From Rhodobacterales bacterium LSUCC0031 (GTDB lineage Bacteria > Pseudomonadota > Alphaproteobacteria > Rhodobacterales > Rhodobacteraceae), in the NCBI GenBank assembly GCA_015689735.1, contig WVSP01000006.1, positions 1-64,000 of the forward strand: a DNA stretch of 64,000 nucleotides, given 5' to 3'. Of this stretch, positions 1 through 7,324 are shown piece by piece. Numbering within the stretch: the first letter of the stretch is position 1; the number at the start of each line of letters is the position of its first letter. The notes under the pieces were generated by a model. It did not search any database. It was not told the DNA's origin and saw only the letters and a list, made by a program, of their open reading frames with translations. Made by a program: the position numbers and the translations under genes.

Positions 1-1798
1 CGATCTCGGTGTAGTTGACGGTGAAGGTCTCGCCAGCGCGGGCCGGGTCGGTGAAGCCAAAGGTCGCCGTCCCCGAGTAGCTGTCGCCATCGGCATCAAG
101 CGTATCGCTGCGCGACAGAATCTGCACGCCGGCGAGGTTGAACACATCAAGGTCGGCGCCGGTTGTCTGGCCCGTGCCACCATCAATGGTGATCACATCG
201 CCATCAGCGATATTCACAGTATCGAAGGTGAAGGTATCAGCATCGTCACCGCCGGTGACCGTATCGCCGCCGCCAACCGCCAACGTGTCATCGCCCGCGC
301 CGCCATCGAGTGAATCTGCACCTGCGCCACCATCGAGCGTGTCATTGCCTTCGCCGCCGTCCAGCGTGTCGTTGCCTGCGCCGCCGGTGATGCTGTCGTC
401 ACCTTCGCCCGGCGCTGTTACATATTGCGCTTCAAGGCTGTTGAGCCGCACCGCTTGATCGTTTGCGCCACCGCCTGTTGAAGCCGTAATGCCCAAAAAC
501 GCCGTTGGATCGCCGCCAAGCCGGGTGTTTACGATGTCTTCTTGCAGCGAGCCAACTTGGACGCCGTCGAATGACCATGTTAGGGTCTGCGTTGTCGCAT
601 CCCATGACACAATGACATTGTGCCACAAACCATCTTCGACGTTGCCAGCAGTGCCAAGAGTGTTAACAGTCGTCGCGAGCGCCGGGCCGCCATCCGTGTC
701 AAAGGCCTGTGTGTGATCAAGGACGGGATCGCCACCATTTTGATACGTATCAAATTCAATGCCGATCCCGTTTTGGATGCCATTTGCGCCAAGACCACCG
801 CCTGACCCGCCAGTCGCAGTTGCGCCACGCGGGTCATTGTGAAGAACGAATGCGATCCCGTCACCGGCACCCGCGTCAAAGACACCGAAATAAGCATCAA
901 AGTTGAAGGTGAAGTTTTGCGTTAAATCAATTTGGTTTGACGATTGTGCGGTGCTAACCAGATGTGCATCCCACACCGTAAGGTTAACCTGATTTGAGAC
1001 AGTCGCATCCGCACCAACGTAGGGGTTGTTTCCAGAGATGGTAAAGGAGTCGCGAAGCGCCTCTCCCGTTAATGTTGTGATTAAAATCTCTGGATTGTCG
1101 CCGATCAATAGATCATCGCCCACACCGCCATCGAGCGTGTCGTTGCCCACGCCGCCGATCAGCGTGTCATTGCCAGCGCCGCCGAACAGCATGTCATCGC
1201 TGCCTGCCGATCCAGCCAGACTCACAACGGATACGTTGTCCAACATCAAGTCTGTATCATTACTGTTGGTAGAGGCCGTATTGGTAAAGCGCAGCGTCGT
1301 ATTTTCGCCAACGGCTTCAAAGGTGAAATCGTAGGTCGAAACAACGCCATCAGCAAACACGTGGGTCTGGGTGACAATGACGTTGCCCAATGCATCCAGA
1401 ACATCGACTTGAAGGGTGTGGTCTCCAACTCCACCACCAATTTCACCCGCTTCGTACGTTACCGAATAGGTTTGCCCAGTGATGGTGACGAAAGATTGCT
1501 GAACGCCATCTCCTATGTTTGTCTCGCCATAACCATTAAAGCGAAGCGCGCCTTCCCACTCCACTGGAGCTTGCCCGCCAGTTGGGTTATTGACCACCCA
1601 ATCTGATGGTGCCGAGCCGTTCGGATTTTGAAAAGTACCGTTCAGGATAAGATTTTGTGTCGCCGTGTAAAGGGCTGCACCCCCTATCAACACGTCGTCC
1701 CCAAGACCGCCTTCCAAAGTGTCATTGCCCGCGCCGCCGTCCAGCAGGTCATCGCCATCGCCGCCGGTGATCGAGTCATTTCCAGAAGTGCCAGACAT
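1..1798 (-). CDS. RTX-type secreted protein with L-type lectin domain (3' end beyond window)
   Basis: The minus frame is open from an ATG at 1798 to the window edge, giving 599 codons without a stop. GGAG lies 7 nt upstream of the ATG. Visible architecture: calcium-binding GGxGxDx repeats (about 1-35), a beta-rich DUF642/CBM-like segment (about 49-191), more RTX nonapeptides (196-233), a bacterial L-type lectin domain (about 236-461, containing GDGIAFVLHNDPRG and IGIEFDTYQNGGDP), RTX repeats again (464-523), then a tail that continues off the window. RTX proteins of this kind leave through type I secretion and fold on binding calcium outside the cell. The lectin domain suggests glycan binding at a surface or in a matrix. 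Whether the missing C-terminus ends in a Hint domain, as in the second RTX protein here, cannot be seen. No secretion transporter genes lie nearby. Confidence 0.9.
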   Translation of the reverse strand, partial: MSGTSGNDSITGGDGDDLLDGGAGNDTLEGGLGDDVLIGGAALYTATQNLILNGTFQNPNGSAPSDWVVNNPTGGQAPVEWEGALRFNGYGETNIGDGVQQSFVTITGQTYSVTYEAGEIGGGVGDHTLQVDVLDALGNVIVTQTHVFADGVVSTYDFTFEAVGENTTLRFTNTASTNSNDTDLMLDNVSVVSLAGSAGSDDMLFGGAGNDTLIGGVGNDTLDGGVGDDLLIGDNPEILITTLTGEALRDSFTISGNNPYVGADATVSNQVNLTVWDAHLVSTAQSSNQIDLTQNFTFNFDAYFGVFDAGAGDGIAFVLHNDPRGATATGGSGGGLGANGIQNGIGIEFDTYQNGGDPVLDHTQAFDTDGGPALATTVNTLGTAGNVEDGLWHNVIVSWDATTQTLTWSFDGVQVGSLQEDIVNTRLGGDPTAFLGITASTGGGANDQAVRLNSLEAQYVTAPGEGDDSITGGAGNDTLDGGEGNDTLDGGAGADSLDGGAGDDTLAVGGGDTVTGGDDADTFTFDTVNIADGDVITIDGGTGQTTGADLDVFNLAGVQILSRSDTLDADGDSYSGTATFGFTDPARAGETFTVNYTEI

Positions 1799-1934
1799 CA
1801 CAAAGCTCCATCGTTAAGTCACTGTTGGATGATGTCTTAGGCGAAAGGGGCGGTGATCGAAAGTTTGGCGTTCCGAAAATCGAAACGGAAAGCGTTCTTG
1901 CCATTTTCTCATGGCAGAAACGGGGCGCGCGGCC

Positions 1935-2010
1935 TTACGCCCCGATCCACGCCACCGCCACGCTGCCATCCTTTGCCCGGTGCGGCAGGGCAAAGCCTAT
2001 GTCCATGCGC
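1935..2010 (-). pseudogene. 3'-end remnant of an IclR-like regulator gene (direct repeat copy 1)
   Basis: These 76 bp match 3293-3368, the last codons and stop of the IclR-like gene, at 72 of 76 positions. Read on the minus strand they encode RMDIGFALPHRAKDG, then SVAVAWIGA and a TAA stop, so the reading frame and stop are preserved. Two of the four differences are synonymous third-base changes; the other two are adjacent and change one Thr to Ile. The rest of the gene is absent at this position. With the intact copy at 3293, it brackets the two toxin-antitoxin modules. This is the layout expected when DNA integrates at, or recombines within, a gene's 3' end. Confidence 0.8.
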
Positions 2011-2073
2011 CGGTCTCTTGACCCAATCGCAAATTTAGACTAAGTGTTGGTCTAGGTTTAAGGAGTGGCGCAG

Positions 2074-2295
2074 ATGCAGATGAATATCGCCGATGCCAAG
2101 GCCAAGCTGTCCGAACTGATCAGCCTGTCCGAACAGGGGCAAGAGGTGGTTATCGCCCGTGGTGGCCAGCCCGTGGTGCGGCTGGTGCCTATTGCCACCA
2201 CTGGCTTTCGCTTTGGTGTGGCACAAGGCGAAGGGGGGGCGCTGCCCGATTTCCTATCGCCGATGACCGAGGAAGAACTGGCAGATTGGGAATAA
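2074..2295 (+). CDS. Phd/YefM-type antitoxin
   Basis: This 73-residue protein has the Phd/YefM pattern: an N-terminal NIADAKAKLSELI helix, then EVVIARGGQPVVRLVPI. Such antitoxins bind their own promoter with the N-terminus and neutralise a partner toxin with the C-terminus. The ATG at 2074 is chosen over an upstream in-frame GTG at 2065, because AGGAG (2061-2065) lies 8 nt before it and overlaps the GTG. It ends 3 nt before the PIN-domain toxin gene, so the two form one operon. The acidic tail (MTEEELADWE) is typical of the toxin-binding end. Confidence 0.9.
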   Translation: MQMNIADAKAKLSELISLSEQGQEVVIARGGQPVVRLVPIATTGFRFGVAQGEGGALPDFLSPMTEEELADWE

Positions 2296-2298
2296 GCA

Positions 2299-2697
2299 AT
2301 GCTGCTGCTGGACACCCATGTTTGGGTTTGGAGCCTGCTGCAACCCGATTTGATCCCCGCGCCCCTGCGCGGACGGATCGCGGCGGCATCCGCCGTGCTG
2401 GTTCCCCCCTGTGCGCTGTATGAAATGGCGAAAAAGCATCGCTTGGGAAAATGGCCCGAAGTAGGGGCGCTGATCCCCCGCCTCCCATCCTTGCTGCGCG
2501 CCCAAGGCGGGCAAGCCGCGCCCTTTACCCCCGAAATGGCCCTGTTGGCGGGCGCGATGAACTGGCCACACCGCGACCCCTTTGACCGCATGATCGCGGC
2601 CACGGCCATCGAACTTTCCTGCCCCATCGTCAGCAAAGACCCCGCCTTTGACGCGCTGGCCGGCACCCCCGGCTGGAAAGGCCGGGTTTGGGGTTAG
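2299..2697 (+). CDS. VapC-type PIN-domain toxin ribonuclease
   Basis: This 132-residue PIN-domain protein starts MLLLDTHVWVW. The expected acidic metal-binding residues are present: Asp5, Glu42, Asp93 and Asp96 (in HRDPFDRMIAATA), with Asp114 near the end. VapC toxins use Mg2+ to cut RNA, usually tRNA or rRNA; the target here cannot be read from sequence. It follows the Phd-type antitoxin by 3 nt. Its DTHVWVW...HRDPFDRM layout is that of PIN proteins paired with Phd antitoxins rather than with VapB. All catalytic residues appear intact, so it should be active. Confidence 0.92.
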   Translation: MLLLDTHVWVWSLLQPDLIPAPLRGRIAAASAVLVPPCALYEMAKKHRLGKWPEVGALIPRLPSLLRAQGGQAAPFTPEMALLAGAMNWPHRDPFDRMIAATAIELSCPIVSKDPAFDALAGTPGWKGRVWG

Positions 2698-2764
2698 GGG
2701 CCATGCCTGTCTTGACAGGGTGGCGCGGCACTGACAGATTTAATCCTACTTAGGAGCATATAGT

Positions 2765-3007
2765 ATGACAAGCGTCAAGAAAAGCATTACCGTGACACAG
2801 CATCAAGAGGCGTTCATTCAGGCGCAACTGGCCACGGGGCATTATGCCACCGACAGCGAAGTGATCCGCGACGCTCTGCGCGAAAAAGAGATGCGGCTGG
2901 CGGAATTGGACAACCTGCGCGCCAAGCTGATCGCTTCGGAAAACAGCGGCCTCAGCCTGCTTTCGCCCGAAGACGTGCGCCAAAGCGTCAAATCCGCGCG
3001 CGGTTGA
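2765..3007 (+). CDS. ParD-type antitoxin (CopG/RHH)
   Basis: This 80-residue protein resembles ParD: an N-terminal ribbon-helix-helix segment (KKSITVTQHQEAFIQAQLATG, followed by a SEVIRDALR helix) that should bind operator DNA as a dimer, then a charged C-terminal tail that would wrap the toxin. AGGAGC (2752-2757) precedes the ATG. The gene lies 4 nt before the ParE-like toxin gene and about 70 nt after the VapC gene, so the two modules may be transcribed separately. Confidence 0.9.
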   Translation: MTSVKKSITVTQHQEAFIQAQLATGHYATDSEVIRDALREKEMRLAELDNLRAKLIASENSGLSLLSPEDVRQSVKSARG

Positions 3008-3011
3008 CCAA

Positions 3012-3296
3012 GTGCGGCTAAGATTGACGCAGGCTGCCGAAGCGGATCTGCGAGAGCTGTATGCCGAGGGGTTAACTGTATGGGGTGCGGCGCAGGCGGA
3101 TCGATATTTCGACGGCGTGCTTGATCGTTTTGCCAAGATTTGCGCCGCGCCGCGCCAGTATCAGGCGGTAGACCACATTCGCGCAGGATATCGACGCAGC
3201 GTGTATGAACAGCACAGCATTTATTTCGTAATCGATGGCGATGCGGTCGAGGTGCGCGCGATTGTGAAGCGCCAAGATATCGGCGCAAGGATTTAG
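3012..3296 (+). CDS. ParE/RelE-type toxin
   Basis: This 94-residue protein of the ParE/RelE fold begins with GTG and reads RLRLTQAAEADLRELY, then RYFDGVLDRFAKICAAP, YRRSVYEQHSIYFVIDGD and VRAIVKRQDIGARI. These are the conserved blocks of ParE-type toxins. Characterised ParE proteins inhibit DNA gyrase. It sits 4 nt after the ParD gene. Its TAG stop (3294-3296) overlaps the TAA stop of the convergent IclR-like gene, so the island abuts that gene exactly. No disabling change is visible. Confidence 0.9.
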   Translation: MRLRLTQAAEADLRELYAEGLTVWGAAQADRYFDGVLDRFAKICAAPRQYQAVDHIRAGYRRSVYEQHSIYFVIDGDAVEVRAIVKRQDIGARI

Positions 3297-3910
3297 GCCC
3301 CAATCCACGCCACCGCCACGCTGCCATCCTTTGCCCGGTGCGGCAGGGCAAAGCCCGTGTCCATGCGCAGCGTTGGGTTTTCCCGCGCCGCGCGCAGCCC
3401 CGCCGCCAACCCGCCGCTGGTGATCAGCGCGCGCTCTTCCGCCGAGGCGGCGGTGTCCATCCAGCGTTTGAGGTGGCGCAGCATGTCAGCCTCTTCCGCG
3501 CTGGCAAGGGCGGAAAAGGTCATCGGCTCGCCGATCAGCGGCAACACCTCTCCAATGCGGTCGGGGTCTGTCGCCTCGATGATTTCAAAGCGGCCAAATT
3601 CGGTGAAGGTGCCGATGGTGATATCGCCCCCCTTGCGGTGTTTGGGCAGGCGCAGGGCCAATTCCTCGACCGCGCGGGGGGGGATGGTGGCATTGCCCAA
3701 GATATCATCGGCGGCATGGGTGGCCAGCCACGCCCCATCGCCCAGCCGCATCCGCGCCCAGCCCGCGCTGCGCAGATTGTCGAGCGCCCGCCAAATCCCC
3801 GCGCGCGAGATATCGGGATGCAAGCTTTCCAGCCGTGCCAATGTCACCGGCCCCCTTGTCGCCACGCTGGCAAACACGCTCAGCGCGCGGATGGTGGGTT
3901 TATCGGTCAT
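3293..3910 (-). CDS. IclR-like HTH transcriptional regulator
   Basis: A 205-residue protein with an N-terminal winged-helix of IclR type (ALSVFASVATRGPVTLARLE, then RAGIWRALDNLRSAGWARM). The remainder is a poorly conserved effector-like domain. It is shorter than classical IclR proteins (about 250 residues). It is clearly related to the 229-residue protein at 12885-13574: both share RALDxLRxAGWxRMRLGD. The ATG at 3910 is used because the frame upstream of it is antisense to the sulfotransferase gene. The 3' end (3293-3368) is duplicated at 1935-2010. It is divergent from the sulfotransferase gene, with 59 nt between the starts. Ligand and targets are unknown; control of the neighbouring RTX or glycan genes is an inference. 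Confidence 0.75.
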   Translation of the reverse strand: MTDKPTIRALSVFASVATRGPVTLARLESLHPDISRAGIWRALDNLRSAGWARMRLGDGAWLATHAADDILGNATIPPRAVEELALRLPKHRKGGDITIGTFTEFGRFEIIEATDPDRIGEVLPLIGEPMTFSALASAEEADMLRHLKRWMDTAASAEERALITSGGLAAGLRAARENPTLRMDTGFALPHRAKDGSVAVAWIGA

Positions 3911-3969
3911 GCAATCTGACTTTGGGGTATTTTTATTGTCTTTCGACATAATAGCGATAGTGCTGCGGC

Positions 3970-4974
3970 ATGTCCCACCTGATTCTGCACATCGGCCTGC
4001 ACAAAACCGGCACCTCGAGCGTGCAACAGGTGTGTTTTGCGCACGCTGATCTGCTTGCGCGCCATGGGGTGATCTATCCGCGCCTGCATAGCCAAGCGCA
4101 TCCGCAAGGCGTGGTGGGCCATCATGGGCTGACGTTGAACCTCGCCCGTGCATTTCCGCAATACATGCCCCCGCATGGCAGCGAGGGCGCGTGGGCAAAG
4201 ATCATCGCCGATCATGCCAAAAGCCCGCGGACCGTCTTGATCTCATCAGAGGAATTCAGCCGCGGCAGGGAGCGGTTTCGCGTCGATATGGCCCGTTTGG
4301 GACAGATCGCGCGCGCCTTTGACAAGGTGACGGTCGTCTGTGTTCTGCGCGAGCAGATCAGTTTCGTGCAGTCGATCTGTATGCAAATGACCAGCGTTGG
4401 TGGCCTGCGACAGGTCGCGCCGCTGATCCACAGCGTGTTTCGCAACGACACGGGCGGGCTCTGGACGGATTGGCGCCCGCTTTTGGATCACCTGTTGACG
4501 GGCTTTCCCGCCGAGGATTTGCATTTCATCGACTACAGCCGCGCCAATCAGGCAGCCGGCGGGGTGGTTGGCGAGATCTTGCACCTTGCCGGGATCACCT
4601 ATCGACCGGGCAGTTTGCAGCGCCGGGTCAATGCCTCGGCGCCGCCCTTGGCACAGCTTTTATGCTTACCGTATTTTCCTCATAGCCCCCTGCCTCATCC
4701 TGCCATCCTGGCGGTCGATGCGCAGATCAAGGCGCGTTTTGGTGCCGATCGTCCCACCACGCTATTCACGCGGCCCGAGGTTGCCGCGATGACAGCCCAT
4801 TTCGCGGCCCCCAACCGCGCGCTGGTGGAACGTATCCGCCACATCCAACCCGATTTCGACATCGCGATCCCGTCACCGCCTGACACCATGCTCTACCGCG
4901 AGGACGTCTTGCCCTTTGCCGGAGAGATAGTCGCCGCAGCAGGGATCGGCCCCAGCCCGGCCAGTTCCCGCTGA
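3970..4974 (+). CDS. Sulfotransferase-like protein
   Basis: A 334-residue protein starting LILHIGLHKTGTSSVQQ. The HKTGTSS segment (residues 11-17) is the 5'-phosphosulfate loop of PAPS-dependent sulfotransferases; the second signature appears as VVCVLREQISFVQSICMQM around residue 118. Such enzymes transfer sulfate to sugars or other acceptors. Next to a GT4 glycosyltransferase and an RgpF-like protein, the likely acceptor is an extracellular glycan, which is an inference. The last 82 nt overlap the 3' end of the convergent glycosyltransferase gene. It may be transcribed from the 59-bp gap shared with the divergent IclR-like gene. Confidence 0.8.
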   Translation: MSHLILHIGLHKTGTSSVQQVCFAHADLLARHGVIYPRLHSQAHPQGVVGHHGLTLNLARAFPQYMPPHGSEGAWAKIIADHAKSPRTVLISSEEFSRGRERFRVDMARLGQIARAFDKVTVVCVLREQISFVQSICMQMTSVGGLRQVAPLIHSVFRNDTGGLWTDWRPLLDHLLTGFPAEDLHFIDYSRANQAAGGVVGEILHLAGITYRPGSLQRRVNASAPPLAQLLCLPYFPHSPLPHPAILAVDAQIKARFGADRPTTLFTRPEVAAMTAHFAAPNRALVERIRHIQPDFDIAIPSPPDTMLYREDVLPFAGEIVAAAGIGPSPASSR

Positions 4975-6389
4975 TAGGCCGCGATCATCTGGGGATAGTC
5001 ATCGCGCAAGGGGCGGGCGGCAATGGCCTGTCGCATGCGGGCGCGCAAGCCCGGATCACCGGCCAAAGAGGCGATGTGCTGGGCAAGCGCCACGATATCG
5101 CCGGGCGGGTAGTGCAGTCCGGTTTGCCCGGCGATGACCATCTCGGCGATGCCCGGCACATCGGTGGCAATGACAGGACAACCCGCCGCCAAGGCCTCGG
5201 CCGTGGTGAGGGGAAGGCTTTCGGCCCGCGATGACATGACAAAGACATCGGCGGCGGCAAAAAGATGGGCGATATTGCGGCGATCCTGCATTGTGCGGCT
5301 TTCAGGCAGCAAGATTGCCCGCATCCCCCTTTGCCGCAGGCGACCGAGCGTTTGACGGACAGTTTCGGCATAGGGGCTTGGCGCATAGCCGACCAAGACC
5401 GCCACCAGATCAGGTGCGATGGGCGTGTCGGCCAGATGTGCCAGCGCTTCGACAAGATCGGCTTGCCCCTTGCGGGGGCTGAGCGATCCGACGCTCAGGA
5501 TCAGCATGTCCATAGGCTTGGCACCAACGGTCCGACGCCCTGTGGCACGGTCGCCGCGATCTTGCGGCGGCAGTGCCTTTTCGATGACGGTCGCATGGGG
5601 CATTTGCGCCGCCGCCCATGCCGCGCGGCTATCCGATGAGACAAAGATCAGCCGATCCACCTTGGACAGGCGAGAGGTGAAGCGGGCAAAGATATCGGCG
5701 GGGTAAATCGCCGCGATCTCGGCGCCATCAGGTTCATGGATGATCCATGCCGTGGGCAGGCCCAGCGCGATCCCCGCGCAGACCATCGGCCACGCCATGA
5801 CCGAATTGCCCACGACCGCCCTTGCACCGCTGGCCCGAAGTGCAGCACGGCAGCGCGCGACCACATCATCAAAATCTTCGTCGGTCGTGGCATGCCTTGC
5901 GCTTTGGGCATGCACCACGACCCGGCAACCAATCTTGGTAAACGCGTCGCCGAGCGGACCGTTCGAAGGCGCGCCAAGGATCGCCGCCTTGGCCAGATCC
6001 GGCCAGCCGCGCAAGAGATGGCAAAGCGCCAAAGGCGCACCAGTCAGGCCAAGGTCATGGGTTTCGATCCAAACCGCCCTCGGCTGCTCGGCCATTCCTG
6101 CCAAGGCTGCGACAAAGACGGGAAAGGCGGCGCGTCCCTCAGCCATGCCATAGCGCAGATAATGGATGACGGGATGGATCGGTGCAGGCCGGATATCAGG
6201 ATAGCGCGCCATATAGGCCGCAGGATCAAAGGCTGCGGAAAGTGCGAAATCGCGCCGACCGAGATCGCACAACCAGATCCGGGCCGAGGGCGCATCGGTG
6301 ACGGGCAGGCCCGACCGGGCGCAATACCCAAGATCGACCAACCCAATGGCGATCGCCTTTTCGACCTCTGCAAGCGTGGGGTCAGCCAT
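4893..6389 (-). CDS. Glycosyltransferase family 4 protein
   Basis: A 498-residue protein. The C-terminal half has the GT4/GT-B donor-binding pattern: LSVGSLSPRKGQADLVEAL, and ESLPLTTAEALAAGCPVIA with the paired glutamates, followed by TDVPGIAEMV. The N-terminal 100 residues (AAFDPAAYMARYPDI..HPVIHYLRYGMAEGR) look like the short repeat found at the front of some surface-polysaccharide transferases. Such enzymes take an NDP-sugar and retain the anomeric configuration. The ATG at 6389 overlaps the upstream gene's stop by 8 nt, which implies translational coupling. Its 3' end overlaps the sulfotransferase gene by 82 nt on the opposite strand. Confidence 0.85.
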   Translation of the reverse strand: MADPTLAEVEKAIAIGLVDLGYCARSGLPVTDAPSARIWLCDLGRRDFALSAAFDPAAYMARYPDIRPAPIHPVIHYLRYGMAEGRAAFPVFVAALAGMAEQPRAVWIETHDLGLTGAPLALCHLLRGWPDLAKAAILGAPSNGPLGDAFTKIGCRVVVHAQSARHATTDEDFDDVVARCRAALRASGARAVVGNSVMAWPMVCAGIALGLPTAWIIHEPDGAEIAAIYPADIFARFTSRLSKVDRLIFVSSDSRAAWAAAQMPHATVIEKALPPQDRGDRATGRRTVGAKPMDMLILSVGSLSPRKGQADLVEALAHLADTPIAPDLVAVLVGYAPSPYAETVRQTLGRLRQRGMRAILLPESRTMQDRRNIAHLFAAADVFVMSSRAESLPLTTAEALAAGCPVIATDVPGIAEMVIAGQTGLHYPPGDIVALAQHIASLAGDPGLRARMRQAIAARPLRDDYPQMIAAYQRELAGLGPIPAAATISPAKGKTSSR

Positions 6390-7272
6390 GAGAGTGCTTT
6401 GCAAGGTAGGCGGCGATCTTTGCAGCGATACCCGACGCAGTGGCGGCATCGGATTGGCGCAGATCCTCCAAACAGGCGGCCGCCTTGGTCATATCACCCA
6501 AACGGGCATGGGCGACGGCCAGAGTACCGATTTGCTGCGGACTCAGTGCCGTTTGCCCGGCAAGGTAATCGGCATAGGCGACGACATCCTGTGATTGCTG
6601 AAAAAACCCTGCATCGGCCAAGAGGATCTGCGCGCGCTCGCGATTGGGGCGCGCCGCCCATGCCTGTTGCAGATAGCCATAGGCCGCGCGCTTTTGACCC
6701 ATCCTGCGCGCAAGGTGAAAGAACACATCATAGATTGACTCGCGGTAATGGGCCGATAGGTGGCGCTGATCCAAAACCGGCCCATCCTCGTCAAGAAAGC
6801 GCTGCGCGCGATCGAGATCATGAAAATTCAGAGCTTGGCGGTAGAGGTCGAGCGACAATGCGACGCTCACCCGCTTTTGCGGGGCCTTTGCAAGATAGGC
6901 ATCGGCGATCCGGCCGAAGACTAGCACGGCAGTCGCGTATTCCGCCCATAGCTTGAGCAAGCGCAGCCCCGCATGTGTCGTGCCAAAAGCACCGACCGCA
7001 TGAAGTGCAGAGAAATCGCAGGGATCGGCGCGGCGCATGGCCTGACGATAATGCTGCATCTGGCCCACCAGTAGGTGGCATTCGCGCAGATCGCCCTCCG
7101 TCAGGTCAGTGACAAGGCTTTGCGCAAAGGATTGACCATCGGGCGCGCAGATCAACACGGCACGATAGCTGACCGTGCCGCGCGCATCGGTCAACCGCTC
7201 GGAGACCATGACATCGGCACCGATCAGATGCGGAATGAAGACACGCTGAACCACGCTACACTTTCCGGCCAT
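6382..7272 (-). CDS. Uncharacterised TPR-like protein of the glycan cluster
   Basis: A 296-residue protein not recognised by name. The C-terminal two thirds is alpha-helical with TPR-like periodicity (RESIYDVFFHLARRMGQKRA; YGYLQQAWAARPNRERAQIL; IGTLAVAHARLGDMTKAAACL). No signal peptide or membrane segment is visible. It is the first gene of a two-gene minus-strand unit, with its stop inside the start of the GT4 gene, so it probably acts with that transferase. It is divergent from the RgpF-like gene (52 nt between starts). No clear ribosome binding site precedes 7272, so a downstream ATG at 7209 is possible. Confidence 0.6.
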   Translation of the reverse strand: MAGKCSVVQRVFIPHLIGADVMVSERLTDARGTVSYRAVLICAPDGQSFAQSLVTDLTEGDLRECHLLVGQMQHYRQAMRRADPCDFSALHAVGAFGTTHAGLRLLKLWAEYATAVLVFGRIADAYLAKAPQKRVSVALSLDLYRQALNFHDLDRAQRFLDEDGPVLDQRHLSAHYRESIYDVFFHLARRMGQKRAAYGYLQQAWAARPNRERAQILLADAGFFQQSQDVVAYADYLAGQTALSPQQIGTLAVAHARLGDMTKAAACLEDLRQSDAATASGIAAKIAAYLAKHSHG

Positions 7273-7324
7273 GCCACGGTAGTTTCATCGATAGATCAGT
7301 TTTTAGTCTCGAAGGATTGTCAAT

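Noticed and set aside
2054-3300. An integrase or transposase for the toxin-antitoxin island
   Set aside because: Both strands of the island were read and only the four toxin-antitoxin genes fit; the island has no recombinase of its own.
5736-6956. A 406-codon plus-strand frame opposite the GT4 gene
   Set aside because: The minus-strand glycosyltransferase motifs are clear; the plus frame is low-complexity and rich in Arg, Pro and His.
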